DNA of 64,000 nucleotides from NCBI GenBank assembly GCA_023417655.1, contig JAEZFD010000054.1, positions 62,001-126,000 on the forward strand. The letters run 5' to 3'. Shown in pieces: positions 19,463 through 27,911 of this stretch. Position 1 is the stretch's first letter. Each line of letters starts with the position of its first letter. The DNA comes from Planctomycetota bacterium (GTDB taxonomy: Bacteria; Planctomycetota; Planctomycetia; Planctomycetales; Planctomycetaceae). The position numbers and the translations under genes are program-made. The notes under the pieces were generated by a model. The model was not told where the DNA came from, searched no databases, and was given only the letters and a program-made list of their open reading frames with translations.

Positions 19463-20002
19463 GTGTCAACAACGACGCTCCCGTGCGAAATGGTCTTGCT
19501 CAAGGACCATGTCACAGTCATCCTGCGACCGGACATCGTGCATTCCAACTGGGCTGATATCGAAGAGTTCGGTGCTCAGATCCGGGAAGAACTCGAACGA
19601 CGGGATTCTCCCATCTGCATCGTCGACCTCTCCCCTCTCACATATATGGGGAGTTCGATCGTTGCCTTGATCGTGCGACTGTGGAAAGTGATCCAGTTTC
19701 GCGGTGGCAAGATGGTTGTCGTCTGTTCTCATCCCACAGTCATTGATGTGATCAAACTCGCCGGGCTCGACAAGATTTGGACCCTGGCCCCTGACATCAG
19801 CACTGCCAGAAAGAAACTCGGCGTCACCCTCGTCACCGCAAATGAAACGGGAGTTTCCACGCCCGGTCAGGCCCGCCAGACTGCAGGCGGTCCCAGCGAC
19901 GCGGGTAATTCACCCTCGCTGCGCGTGCTGTATTACTCAATCGGTGCGATCACGGTGCTGGCCGTCGTCACGTTCATCCTGGTGATTGTTTTTCGACAAT
20001 GA
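19463..20002 (+). CDS. STAS domain protein with C-terminal membrane anchor
   Basis: A 179-residue protein starting at GTG 19463. Residues 8-120 form an anti-sigma-factor-antagonist type STAS fold: ICIVDLSPLTYMGSSIVALI carries the serine pair (64-65) at the position phosphorylated in SpoIIAA. A Ser/Gly/Thr linker follows, and residues 153-177 form one membrane helix, so the STAS domain is probably tethered at the inner face. Free antagonists normally lack such an anchor. There is no Ser kinase or sigma factor nearby. Its stop codon overlaps the ATG of the broken GspE-like remnant (ATGA), a sign of former translational coupling. Confidence 0.85.
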   Translation: MSTTTLPCEMVLLKDHVTVILRPDIVHSNWADIEEFGAQIREELERRDSPICIVDLSPLTYMGSSIVALIVRLWKVIQFRGGKMVVVCSHPTVIDVIKLAGLDKIWTLAPDISTARKKLGVTLVTANETGVSTPGQARQTAGGPSDAGNSPSLRVLYYSIGAITVLAVVTFILVIVFRQ

Positions 20003-20351
20003 GTGGCTGCTGCGAAAAAGTCTGCGTGACAGACCGGGAACTCGATTTTCCGGACGCCGAAACGACTGAATTGCTGAGATTGAACGCTGAAGAAGCGAAG
20101 TCCTGAAGGTCGCCCGGAGGATTCCATCTGACGCCATCTGCCACCCCGGATATTATGGCCGCACAGGCATCTTCGAAGTGATGTCAATCGACTCCAACGC
20201 CGGAGATCTGCTCCTCGCAGGCAAGTCGGGTCGGAGCGTTGCGGAAGCCTGTCAGAAACAGCTGGGAATGATCACCCTTGAAGACGCTGCCCGTCAGAAA
20301 GTGATCGATGGCATCACCTGCGTTGATGAGATGATTCGTGTTCTGATCTGA
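19999..20351 (+). pseudogene. Remnant of a GspE/PilB-type secretion ATPase, C-terminal end only
   Basis: Two short frames together resemble the last 115 residues of a type II secretion/type IV pilus ATPase. The first (19999-20106, 35 codons) starts with an ATG overlapping the STAS stop and ends in TGA. The second runs in another frame from about 20091 to the TGA at 20349-20351 and reads CHPGYYGRTGIFEVMSID, then QLGMITLEDAARQKVIDGIT and ends MIRVLI. GYxGRTGIFE and the GMxTLxxxxxxKVxxGxT pattern are typical of the GspE C-terminus. Walker A, Walker B and most of the zinc motif are absent. A frameshift near 20100 separates the parts. It is best read as a decayed gene, though a functional mini-protein from the first frame cannot be ruled out. 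Confidence 0.7.
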
Positions 20352-20365
20352 GCGAATGCCTCTCG

Positions 20366-21250
20366 CTATGCGGCCTTCGCTGCACTGGTCTTCGCATCAG
20401 TCAAAGTCGCGACTACGACGGGCACAACAGGAACCGAATTGGATTCCTTTGTCTTCGGGGCTTCGAGACGCGGGCACTCCGGCGGCAGCTTGGCAGAACC
20501 ATACCGCTGACGACAGAGATGCTCATAGGTCTTCGCACACTTCATGAAAGCATAGAACGCCATGGTCACAGCAGTGATGAATCCGGCCCAGCCGTTCAGG
20601 AACTGACGCTTCATGAAGTACTGACGCAGAAACGTCACCGGCGGATGAAAGACCATCATCCATGGGGAAGAAAGCTTTCCTTCCTCGATGCGGTAGCTCG
20701 CCAGTCCGGTCGAGTAGTGATTGACCTTGTCGACCTTCTCGTGAATCGATCGTTCCCCGAAGTGCAGGAACGGAGCACGGAGCTTCGCGATCTTCCCCTT
20801 CGTCTCCGGACCGGCATGGACCGGGACCGTGTTGAAGAAGGTCTTCTCCTTCCGGAAGAGTCGCAGGAAGAAGTTATGGCGCGTCCCGGGATGAGCCATC
20901 TTCCAGAACATCTGTTCGCACCGGGCAATCTCATAGCCATCGGCCCGAGGCTCTGACTTCATCAGCTGCTGAATCTCTTTCTGCAGCCGGGGGGAGAGGA
21001 TTTCATCGCTGTCGAGAAACAACACCCAGTCGCAGGTGCAATGATCCATCGCCAGCTGCTTCTGTCGTCCGTATCCCAAAAAGCGGTGCTGAAGGACACG
21101 CGACGTGTACCGGCTGGAGATCTCCACTGTCCGATCAGTGCTGAAAGAATCGAGCACGACGATCTCGTCCGCCCACTTCAGGCTTTCCAGACAGGCTTCA
21201 ATTGTCTCTTCGTCGTTATATGTCGTGACAAAGGCGGACAGCCGGGGCAT
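20366..21250 (-). CDS. Glycosyltransferase family 2 (WaaE/KdtX-like)
   Basis: A 294-residue GT-A fold enzyme. The N-terminus holds VTTYNDEETIEACLESL and DEIVVLDSFSTDRT, and the metal-binding Asp motif is FLDSDE at about residue 80. A hydrophobic stretch around 220-240 (FITAVTMAFYAFMKC) may attach it to the membrane. The pattern is closest to the WaaE-like GT2 group that adds glucose or similar sugars to lipopolysaccharide core. AAGGAAG lies seven bases before the ATG. It is 82 bases downstream of a GT4 gene, so the two probably act on the same surface glycan. The sugar is unknown. Confidence 0.88.
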   Translation of the reverse strand: MPRLSAFVTTYNDEETIEACLESLKWADEIVVLDSFSTDRTVEISSRYTSRVLQHRFLGYGRQKQLAMDHCTCDWVLFLDSDEILSPRLQKEIQQLMKSEPRADGYEIARCEQMFWKMAHPGTRHNFFLRLFRKEKTFFNTVPVHAGPETKGKIAKLRAPFLHFGERSIHEKVDKVNHYSTGLASYRIEEGKLSSPWMMVFHPPVTFLRQYFMKRQFLNGWAGFITAVTMAFYAFMKCAKTYEHLCRQRYGSAKLPPECPRLEAPKTKESNSVPVVPVVVATLTDAKTSAAKAA

Positions 21251-21332
21251 CTCGATCTTCCTTCTCGAACGGTCTCGTCAGGTCCGCATTCATGCTGCCT
21301 GTTACCACGACCTTGCCATGCAAACGAACTGC

Positions 21333-22385
21333 TTAGGCAACTTTTCTGACGGGCGGAAAATAGACATCAATCGTCTTGCGAACCATCGCTTCTGCGGTCA
21401 GTTCCCGGGCTGCCGTCTCCCAGACGGACTCGTATCGGGAGCGGGCTCCGTCTAGATCCGCCATGGTTCTGAGAATGCAGTCCCTCAGAGCAGACACGTC
21501 CTCACGGGGAGCCAAGAACTCGGCGGGCACCATTTCTGTCGCACCCGGAACATCCGTTGAGACGACAATCGCCCGCGACATCAGCGATTCGACGAGCGTA
21601 TAAGGGAACCCCTCTCGGCGGGAAGCAATGATCTTCAGGTCTGCGGAACAGAGCAGGGCAGGGACGTCTGTCCGGAACCCCGCCAGGCGAACGCGATCTC
21701 CGCAGCCGACCTGAGCAATCTGTCTCTCGAGGTTCGCCCGTTCAGGTCCATCACCGACGATGACCAGCTGATCCGGAATCTTCTTCCAGGCCTCGATCAG
21801 AACGTCATAGCCCTTCTGTGGCACCAGTCGGCCAACCGAGACCGCGATGGGACGTTCTGCAGACAGATTGAATTCTTTCGCGAGAAACTCTCTTGAGAAT
21901 CGGGCTTCTCGGGCGTGGGGATGAATGCCGTTGTGAACGACCGACACGTTCTTCATCGGGACCGACTCAGCGACCCCCTGACTGACCGCAATCAGCTGAT
22001 CGAATCCCTGAAAGGCAAAGTGCCACTGCTTGACGTTATGCACAGTCGCAATGCAGCGTGCCCGGGAGAACATGCGGACTCGACCCACAATTTCAGCGGC
22101 CCGATTGGCATGAGCATGAATAATGTCAGGTCGCCACTTTCGCAGAATCTTGACCATACGGAACCAGGTCAGCGGATTGCGCCGACTCATGCTATTGCCG
22201 ATAGATTCGAAGTGAACTCCCGGAGCAAGTCCATGTGCCTGCATCGGGTAACCGACGGCGACAACTTCGTAGTCCCTGCTCAGAATGTTGCACAGATCGA
22301 AGAAGTGACGCTCCATCCCTCCCTTGGGGTTACTTGAGCCCATCACCTGCATGATGCATGGCTTTGATCGCTCGGGGTGTGGCAT
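21333..22385 (-). CDS. Glycosyltransferase family 4
   Basis: A 350-residue GT-B fold enzyme that transfers a sugar from a nucleotide donor, retaining configuration. The acceptor-side domain opens with MGSSNPKGGMERHFFDL. The donor-side domain begins near 175 with VSVGRLVPQKGYDVLIEAW. The donor EX7E-like motif appears as SRREGFPYTLVESLMS. It is cytoplasmic or peripheral. It is the first gene of a pair with the GT2 gene downstream on the minus strand. Lipopolysaccharide or capsule assembly is likely; the exact linkage is unknown. Confidence 0.88.
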   Translation of the reverse strand: MPHPERSKPCIMQVMGSSNPKGGMERHFFDLCNILSRDYEVVAVGYPMQAHGLAPGVHFESIGNSMSRRNPLTWFRMVKILRKWRPDIIHAHANRAAEIVGRVRMFSRARCIATVHNVKQWHFAFQGFDQLIAVSQGVAESVPMKNVSVVHNGIHPHAREARFSREFLAKEFNLSAERPIAVSVGRLVPQKGYDVLIEAWKKIPDQLVIVGDGPERANLERQIAQVGCGDRVRLAGFRTDVPALLCSADLKIIASRREGFPYTLVESLMSRAIVVSTDVPGATEMVPAEFLAPREDVSALRDCILRTMADLDGARSRYESVWETAARELTAEAMVRKTIDVYFPPVRKVA

Positions 22386-22836
22386 GGAGATCGTCCAGAT
22401 TCAGTCAGGAAAGCAGGAGACAGTATTCTCTTCAGCCTGCGCGCAGTCGCGCGGCGGGCAATGAATCCGGCCGCTTGTATGCCAGCCCGGATGAAAGGGT
22501 CAAGGCCATTTTGAAGCCTTGATCCATGCCTCACAGGTGCCGGACGTAGTGGGCTCGTCTCCGCTTATTTCTCAGGAAAACCACGGTCATTGCATTCCTA
22601 TTGACCCTGATTCGCAATGCTGTCTATTGTCCCGATCCCCTCCAGCAGATCTGCGCGATTCGCTGAACCGGTCAAGATGACCGTTCAGCTTTCACCTGAA
22701 ACTCGGACAGGCGGCCGTTTCACTCTGTGCTTTGTCGCACAGGTTCATCCAGACGTCGTTCCGAATCAGAGTGGCCTGTCGCGGGGAGCACTTCGCGACG
22801 TTTTGCTTTTCATACTAGTCGATCAGGATCACAGGG
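22386..22836. other. Divergent intergenic region, GT4 / zinc-ribbon protein
   Basis: No gene is seen. A 7-bp inverted repeat TCAAGGC/GCCTTGA at 22500-22522 could form a hairpin but has no T-run. It should contain promoters for both flanking genes; none is clear. Confidence 0.45.
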
Positions 22837-23832
22837 ATGTGGTGCGAACATTGTCAAACTGACGTGGCCACGGAGGTCTCGGACGACGGGCAGTCACTGC
22901 TCTGTACGACCTGCAGACAACCGGCGAAAAAGATCGTCGCCCCCAGTCTGCACCCTGAGACCAAGTCGGCACGCGAGTTCCTCGAACGCTGGGCACGAGA
23001 ACAGCAGGCCCTGAAACAGCAGCGCAGCGGCGATCAAACCCCTGCGAAACCTGCAGAAACTCCAGCAGCGCCTGCATTCCCGATCACACCTGCTGCATCT
23101 CAGAAAGCCCCTGAAGCAAAGCCTCCTGAACAGAATCTCTCCGACGCTACTCCGGTCCGTCCATCGAGCGATGACTCTTCTGCCAAAGGGAAAACCCGCT
23201 GGCGAGTCGATAATGAGCACATCGCCCCAGGTGGCCATGTGCCCGGACGACAGGACCACACCCGACGTTCACAGCGTCTGGAGAAGGTGACGAACGAAAT
23301 CGAGAATCCCCCCGAGGCTCCAGCATCACCGGTACCAACGGTCCCTCCCGCGCCGGTGACCCCACAGGCCGAGGCCGCGCCTGTTCGTCGCATTGTCCGA
23401 CTGGACTCGAGACAGAATTTGGCGGAACGCCCCCCCCATTTTGATCCGGCCGTGAATGCTCCTCGCAAGAATGCCTTCCCCGGTCGCATGGAGTCGATGT
23501 GGGGACAGCTGATGGCCTATCTGGGTGTCGGCCTGCTGACTGTCGGAACCATCTTCGTTCTCTGGGGCTATTTCGGCGACATTGAACGCTACGCATCCAC
23601 CGGCTGGCTGGTGGCTACGGCGGGTCAGATGTTGCTCCTGCTCGGAATCGTCACGCTCGTTGGTGGAGGAATGCAGCAGACGACCCACGAGGTCTCTCAG
23701 CGGATCGAACATCTGGGCGGACGGATCATCCGGATTGAACAGTCCACCGACAAAATCCTGAAAGGGCCCTACTACCGCAGAGCCCGTCGCAAAGCCTCGA
23801 AACACCGACAGCGCGAGCAGGATGCCGCGTAA
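22837..23832 (+). CDS. Zinc-ribbon protein with two membrane helices, function unknown
   Basis: A 331-residue protein. The N-terminus is a small zinc ribbon with two CxxC pairs (MWCEHCQTDV and LLCTTCRQPAKK). A long Pro/Ala/Glu-rich linker follows (about 60-200). Two adjacent membrane helices lie at about 228-250 and 258-280 (LMAYLGVGLLTVGTIFVLWG and VATAGQMLLLLGIVTLVGGG). The C-terminus has an amphipathic helix (RIEHLGGRIIRIEQSTDKIL) and a very basic tail. The layout resembles planctomycete proteins of unknown role. AGGA precedes the ATG by about eight bases. The next gene downstream encodes a Lys-rich mini-protein. Confidence 0.75.
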   Translation: MWCEHCQTDVATEVSDDGQSLLCTTCRQPAKKIVAPSLHPETKSAREFLERWAREQQALKQQRSGDQTPAKPAETPAAPAFPITPAASQKAPEAKPPEQNLSDATPVRPSSDDSSAKGKTRWRVDNEHIAPGGHVPGRQDHTRRSQRLEKVTNEIENPPEAPASPVPTVPPAPVTPQAEAAPVRRIVRLDSRQNLAERPPHFDPAVNAPRKNAFPGRMESMWGQLMAYLGVGLLTVGTIFVLWGYFGDIERYASTGWLVATAGQMLLLLGIVTLVGGGMQQTTHEVSQRIEHLGGRIIRIEQSTDKILKGPYYRRARRKASKHRQREQDAA

Positions 23833-23961
23833 CGGAATTCCGGCATTTAACAATTCTGGTTGTTGAGGCAGACTCTCTGGTCACAAGGGGATCGAGGTTG
23901 TTATCCTTTCTCTCCTTCAATTCCGGCGACGTTGTCGGGAGAGATCAAACGAGAGGCATCG

Positions 23962-24114
23962 ATGACCGGGTACACAGTTCACACGGGTTCAAACGACAAG
24001 TTTCGAGACGGCTGGGATCGAGTCTTCAAGTCCACGCCGGCAAAAAAGAAGTCCACTGAGAAAGAGACTCCGCAGTCGAAAAAAAAGCCGTCCCCGCCTC
24101 GAAAAAAATCGTAA
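23962..24114 (+). CDS. Small Lys-rich protein (50 aa), paralogue of the one at 48145-48432
   Basis: A 50-residue protein with a good Shine-Dalgarno (GAGAGG, six bases before ATG). The N-terminal 22 residues (MTGYTVHTGSNDKF then GWDRVF) are followed by a tail of Lys, Ser and Pro. The same N-terminal pattern, M[S/T]GxxVxTGxxxKFxxxWDx[V/I]F, occurs in the 95-residue protein at 48145-48432, so the two form a family. The basic tail suggests nucleic acid or ribosome binding, as in histone-like tails; this is only an inference. An upstream in-frame start at 23860 would add residues with no family match. Confidence 0.78.
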   Translation: MTGYTVHTGSNDKFRDGWDRVFKSTPAKKKSTEKETPQSKKKPSPPRKKS

Positions 24115-24187
24115 GATCCAAATCACACCTTTGAGTGCGATCGCAAGGATGTCAGGCGTGTGAGCACGTCATGATCCACTCAAAGTT

Positions 24188-24240
24188 CCGGGAGAAGAAG
24201 CCCGGACACTTTCTCGCGAAAGTGCCTTTCGAATTTTGTT
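24188..24240 (+). promoter_or_regulatory. Cluster of overlapping hairpins in the leader of the small acidic protein gene
   Basis: Three perfect inverted repeats are packed in 44 bases: CCGGG/CCCGG (24188-24205), CACTTTC/GAAAGTG with a 4-base loop (24207-24224) and CGAAAG/CTTTCG with a 3-base loop (24217-24231). The last two share GAAAG and cannot form together. The third is followed by AATTTTGTTT, like a weak terminator. This is the geometry of an attenuator, or it may be the terminator of the preceding mini-gene. Confidence 0.45.
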
Positions 24241-24271
24241 TGCTGGTTCAACGACAGGGAGGTCAGAACTC

Positions 24272-24505
24272 ATGACAGAAAACACTGAGCAATTTAAGGA
24301 CAATACGTTACCCATGGAGCGTGCGGACGAAGAGTACGAAGTCATTACCAGCGAAGAAGTCGATCGCATCCTCGACGGACTCGACAGCCTGATCGCCAGC
24401 ACCGAGAGCGAAAACATTCGCCACCTGCTTGAAGAAGCAGCCAACAACATCTTCGGGTTGGTCTACGCTGAAGAAGAAGACGCTGATCAGGAAGAAGCAG
24501 CCTGA
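24272..24505 (+). CDS. Small acidic protein (77 aa), unknown function
   Basis: A 77-residue, strongly acidic protein starting MTENTEQFKDN, with GGGAGG nine bases upstream of the ATG. The middle (EEVDRILDGLDSLIASTESENIRHLLEEAA) is predicted helical and amphipathic. The C-terminus is Glu/Asp-rich. No metal, DNA-binding or membrane feature is seen. Its acidity contrasts with the basic mini-protein encoded just upstream; a pairing is possible but unproven. A strong hairpin terminator follows the stop by about 38 bases. Confidence 0.75.
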   Translation: MTENTEQFKDNTLPMERADEEYEVITSEEVDRILDGLDSLIASTESENIRHLLEEAANNIFGLVYAEEEDADQEEAA

Positions 24506-24542
24506 TTCAACGGGTCTCGGAATAAATTCATTCCAGTCAATG

Positions 24543-24587
24543 AAAAAGCGGTCCCGATCCTCTGATCTGGACCGCTTTCATTTTTTA
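24543..24587. terminator. Bidirectional Rho-independent terminator
   Basis: AAAGCGGTCC (24545-24554) pairs with GGACCGCTTT (24569-24578); GATC elements inside the loop can extend the stem. The plus strand continues into six T and the minus strand into five T. It separates the converging acidic-protein and Ldh-type genes. Confidence 0.85.
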
Positions 24588-24603
24588 AGGCATGCCCGAA
24601 CGG

Positions 24604-25671
24604 TTACCAGCAGACGTCCACCTTCTTCGCCTGTGCCCGTGCTTTGATCTCTTCAGCGATCTCACGGTGCAGCGGAATTCCGTTCTTCTGGCAATCTTCA
24701 TAAACCGCATCGCCACGCTCACCGGGGATGCGCACCGGGACATCTGGATCTTCAGGTGGCAATGCCGAGATCTTCTCCAGCGACGACATCACTTCTGCTT
24801 CGAACTTGTCGACGTTGCAGAATCGCTCTGGTGAAATCGCCAGAAAGAAGTGCTGCGAATCTTCTGCATCAGTCGGTCGAATTTTGTGAATCGGCATCCA
24901 CCCGTTGCAGAGCGGTCCGGCGAGGATGGAGCAGAACATCGAAAGTCCGAAACCGAGAGGCCCCCCGGCCGGTAACATCGTTTTGGCGACATCAAGTTCG
25001 TTTGTCGGATTGCCTTCGCCATCGAACAGAAGTCCGTCTGGAATCGGCATCCCGTAGCGCTGCAGCAATGACAGCTTTCCCCATGAGGTCGCGCCGCAGG
25101 CACTGTCGAAGACAATGACAGGCTGGTTCTTCACTGGGACTGCATAGGCGAAAGCACAATTCCCCACGGCCCCGGAGCGTGTCCCAGGCGCGGTCACAAT
25201 CGCTGAGCCAGAACTGGTCATACACAACCCGATGACCCCGGCATGGGCCATCAGTCGGGCATAGACTTCAGCGCAACCGAGAGTCTGACCATTCCCGATG
25301 GCGACGATTCCGACTCCTTGTTCCTTGGCTTTTACAGCAGCAAGTTCCGCTCCCTGAGTGGCCGCCAGCGGTCCAATCGTCCGGCTTCCGTCGAGAGTCG
25401 CGAAGCAGGGGGCATCATTCAGAGTCAGCACTCGCCCCCGGGGATCAATGTTCCCCTGGTCGATCGCATCAAGCAATCGGCCCAGCAGGGCAACACCGTG
25501 CCCCCGCATTCCATAGAGATCAGCTTCTACCAGTCGTGCGGCGGCCACCTTCGCGTCAAAGCGAAACATGCTGTGCTTCACCAGCAGATTCGCAACGACA
25601 TCCTGAAGGCCCTCGACCGGGACGCGGATTTCCTGATCAGGCAGAGACGGAAAGGGGATCGAGTCACTCAT
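24604..25671 (-). CDS. Ldh-family (malate/L-lactate type) NAD(P)-dependent oxidoreductase
   Basis: A 355-residue enzyme of the YlbC/YiaK/ComC family, unrelated to classical Rossmann dehydrogenases. The N-terminal helices include EADLYGMRGHGV, with the conserved catalytic-region Arg and His (GxxRGHG; the common form is GxxSHG). The nucleotide-binding half contains IGNGQTLGCAEVYARLM and PGTRSGAVGNCAFAYAVP. The last part has GPLGFGLSMFCSILAGPLCN. Substrates in the family include malate, sulfolactate, ureidoglycolate and 2,3-diketogulonate; nothing in the neighbourhood tells which applies. I start at ATG 25671; a GTG three bases upstream is also possible. It is monocistronic, ending at the shared terminator. 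Confidence 0.88.
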   Translation of the reverse strand: MSDSIPFPSLPDQEIRVPVEGLQDVVANLLVKHSMFRFDAKVAAARLVEADLYGMRGHGVALLGRLLDAIDQGNIDPRGRVLTLNDAPCFATLDGSRTIGPLAATQGAELAAVKAKEQGVGIVAIGNGQTLGCAEVYARLMAHAGVIGLCMTSSGSAIVTAPGTRSGAVGNCAFAYAVPVKNQPVIVFDSACGATSWGKLSLLQRYGMPIPDGLLFDGEGNPTNELDVAKTMLPAGGPLGFGLSMFCSILAGPLCNGWMPIHKIRPTDAEDSQHFFLAISPERFCNVDKFEAEVMSSLEKISALPPEDPDVPVRIPGERGDAVYEDCQKNGIPLHREIAEEIKARAQAKKVDVCW

Positions 25672-25881
25672 CACGCATCCAGAAAGTACCCGCTCACTGT
25701 GATTTCTTGCAGCCTTTTGACTCCCCTCCCGTCAGGAAACGAGTGTGCCGGCGCCTGCCCCTGACTGAGGAATCTGCAACTTCTTCATGCCGAAAATTCA
25801 GTCTCAGGTCAAAAGTCAGATTAGCGTTTATCAGGGATTCCCGCATCTCTCACAAACTTGATTCTCCCTCGAACCCGACGA

Positions 25882-26400
25882 TCACTTCCGACGGGTCGGG
25901 TAAGGAGGAGCGAGACAGGGGCCTGCCGCAAGACAACGTTCCAATTGGTGACAAAGGAACTCGGTACTGGACGCATCGAGCAGGCTGGTCCTCACAATGA
26001 CGGCCTCGCCGGACCCCAGTTCCGACAGCAGCAACCGGAGCGATTGTGCGAGTTCGTGCAGATATCCCGACAATTCCTCAGGCGTCAGATCGTGCCGTAA
26101 CAGTTCACTCGTGGACTCCGTGCGGTGACGCTGCAGCCGGGACAGAGTCGTCCCCTGTGTCCGGAACAGAAATCCATGCCGGTAGCTGCGTAAGAGTCTC
26201 GCTTCGCTGTCGAATTGAAACATTTCATCGGGACTCAAATACAACACGAATCGTCCCGCTTCCCGGACGGCCGCGACAGACAGACTGTCACCATCTCCGC
26301 CGCGACCTTCGACGCCATTGCCTCGACGGATCTCCCATCGCGGATGAGCGAGATGCAGCTCCTCATAGAGATCTTCCCGATCAGATTCGTGACGCGCCAT
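25882..26400 (-). CDS. Conserved hypothetical protein (planctomycete type)
   Basis: A 172-residue soluble protein. The N-terminus MARHESDREDLYEEL and the central part (RFVLYLSPDEMFQFDSEARL, then RSYRHGFLFRTQGTTLSRL) resemble a planctomycete family of about this size that I know only as hypothetical. The sequence is Leu/Arg-rich with no Cys cluster, TM helix or signal. The end (LAPPYPTRRK) is short and basic. It is divergent from the M24-like gene across 253 bases. I cannot suggest a function. Confidence 0.65.
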   Translation of the reverse strand: MARHESDREDLYEELHLAHPRWEIRRGNGVEGRGGDGDSLSVAAVREAGRFVLYLSPDEMFQFDSEARLLRSYRHGFLFRTQGTTLSRLQRHRTESTSELLRHDLTPEELSGYLHELAQSLRLLLSELGSGEAVIVRTSLLDASSTEFLCHQLERCLAAGPCLAPPYPTRRK

Positions 26401-26653
26401 GACTTCTTCTGCCCTGAACGGAACTATCCTGAACGAATCATTGCCTCCGACATGCCGGGAAGAACAGGCCGGTCATCTCGGGCAATTCCGGTGTCGAAAT
26501 TTATCGAGTGGCCGAAAAAGCCAGGACATCTCTACTGGTCGACGCACTCCCCCCATGTTAAGGTGAATGCGAACCATCATCCCTGCAGACAAAACGTTCA
26601 TCGCCAATTCCGCCTGCTGCAGCTTGCGAACACCCTTTCTTCGAAGGAGGGTT

Positions 26654-27823
26654 ATGTCCGCCATCATTCCCCCAAGATCGCCGGTTTCGTCAGGGGAACT
26701 CCCGATCCCTGATTTTGAACGGGTAGAGTGTGTCTCGCAACGGCACCAGCAACTTGCGAACTACCTCCGTGAACAGCAACTTGATGGTCTACTCATTCAG
26801 GAGCCAGCGAATTTTGCATGGCTCACCTGTGGCGGCGACAGCCTGCGCAAAGGGAATTCGCAGCATCCGATCGCATCCATTCTGGTCACACAGGATGCTC
26901 GCGTCGTCCTGTGTAACAACATCGACTCCGGACAACTCTTTAATCGGGAGCTGGCAGGACTCGGGTTTCTGCTGAAAGAGCGTCCCTGGACCGAGCCGCC
27001 TGAGATCCTTCAGCAGGATGTCTGTCGGGGCAGAACGGTCGCGGCTGACAGCGTGGTCTCCGGAGTTGACTGTCCTGTCGTGGATCTTCGGGTGCTGCGC
27101 TGGGAACTTGAGCAGCATGAAATTCGCCGAATTCGCGAGTTATCGCGAGAGCTGACGCATGCCATTGAAGCCACCGCCAGGAATTTTGAGCCCGGCGATT
27201 CCGAAGCTGAGATCGCAGGTCAGCTGGCCCATCGACTCATGAAACATGAGGTCGAGCCCGTCAGCCTGCAGGTGATCGCGGACGCCCAGGGGAGTCGTTA
27301 TCGGCACTGGACATACGGGAACGAAACAATCGAACGCCAATGCGTGCTGTCGGCCGTCGGGCGAAGAAATGGCCTGCATGTCGGTGCATCGAGAATGATC
27401 TCCCTCGGAGCCCCCTCCGCCGAACTCCGTCAGGATCACGCTCTGGCGACACTCGTGCAGGCGTCTGGAATGTACTTCACTCGTCCTGAGTGGACACTGG
27501 ATGAAACCTGGAAACGGGTGGCACGCATTTACGAAAAGTTCGAAGTTCCGGACGAATGGCGTCACGCAGAGCAGGCTGAAGTCGTCGGGTATTCACCGTC
27601 GGAGCTGGCCATCATTCCCGGTTCCACCCAGATCTGGCGATCCGGCATGGCCGTGTCATGGCATCCAAGTGTGAGATCCGCTCTCGTGGGCGATACGATT
27701 CTCGTGACGGATTCCGGGAGCGAGTTGCTGACGACGACTCAGAACTGGCCGGTCATTTCCGTCAAAGTAAAAGACGCCACTCTGGATCGGCCGGGAATTC
27801 TGATTCGAGAAGTGGTTCCCTAA
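26654..27823 (+). CDS. M24 (creatinase/aminopeptidase P-like) family protein with degenerate metal site
   Basis: A 389-residue protein; the ATG at 26654 follows AAGGAGG directly. The N-terminal creatinase-like domain is recognisable (RHQQLANYLREQQLDGLLI, then QEPANFAWLTCGG). The pita-bread domain begins near 150. Active M24 enzymes use five metal ligands (Asp, Asp, His, Glu, Glu). Here the Asp pair region reads VGRRNGLHVGASRM, the His region VVGYSPSE instead of GHG, and the penultimate ligand region WHPSV, so at least three and probably four ligands are missing. It is likely a pseudoenzyme. A late ITVTD-like strand (TILVTDSGSELLT) is kept. A frame extending to 26567 exists but adds Cys-rich, non-family sequence. 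Confidence 0.8.
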   Translation: MSAIIPPRSPVSSGELPIPDFERVECVSQRHQQLANYLREQQLDGLLIQEPANFAWLTCGGDSLRKGNSQHPIASILVTQDARVVLCNNIDSGQLFNRELAGLGFLLKERPWTEPPEILQQDVCRGRTVAADSVVSGVDCPVVDLRVLRWELEQHEIRRIRELSRELTHAIEATARNFEPGDSEAEIAGQLAHRLMKHEVEPVSLQVIADAQGSRYRHWTYGNETIERQCVLSAVGRRNGLHVGASRMISLGAPSAELRQDHALATLVQASGMYFTRPEWTLDETWKRVARIYEKFEVPDEWRHAEQAEVVGYSPSELAIIPGSTQIWRSGMAVSWHPSVRSALVGDTILVTDSGSELLTTTQNWPVISVKVKDATLDRPGILIREVVP

Positions 27824-27911
27824 GCAGTTTGCTCAATCACGCCCATTGACCGTTTCCCATCCCGCTCAAACTGCCCTGCAGGGGTTGTGATTATGGTCAG
27901 GGTGATCACAG

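Noticed and set aside
24171..24275. 34-codon frame overlapping the acidic protein start (ATGA)
   Set aside because: No ribosome site, lies within the hairpin cluster and lacks protein-like features.
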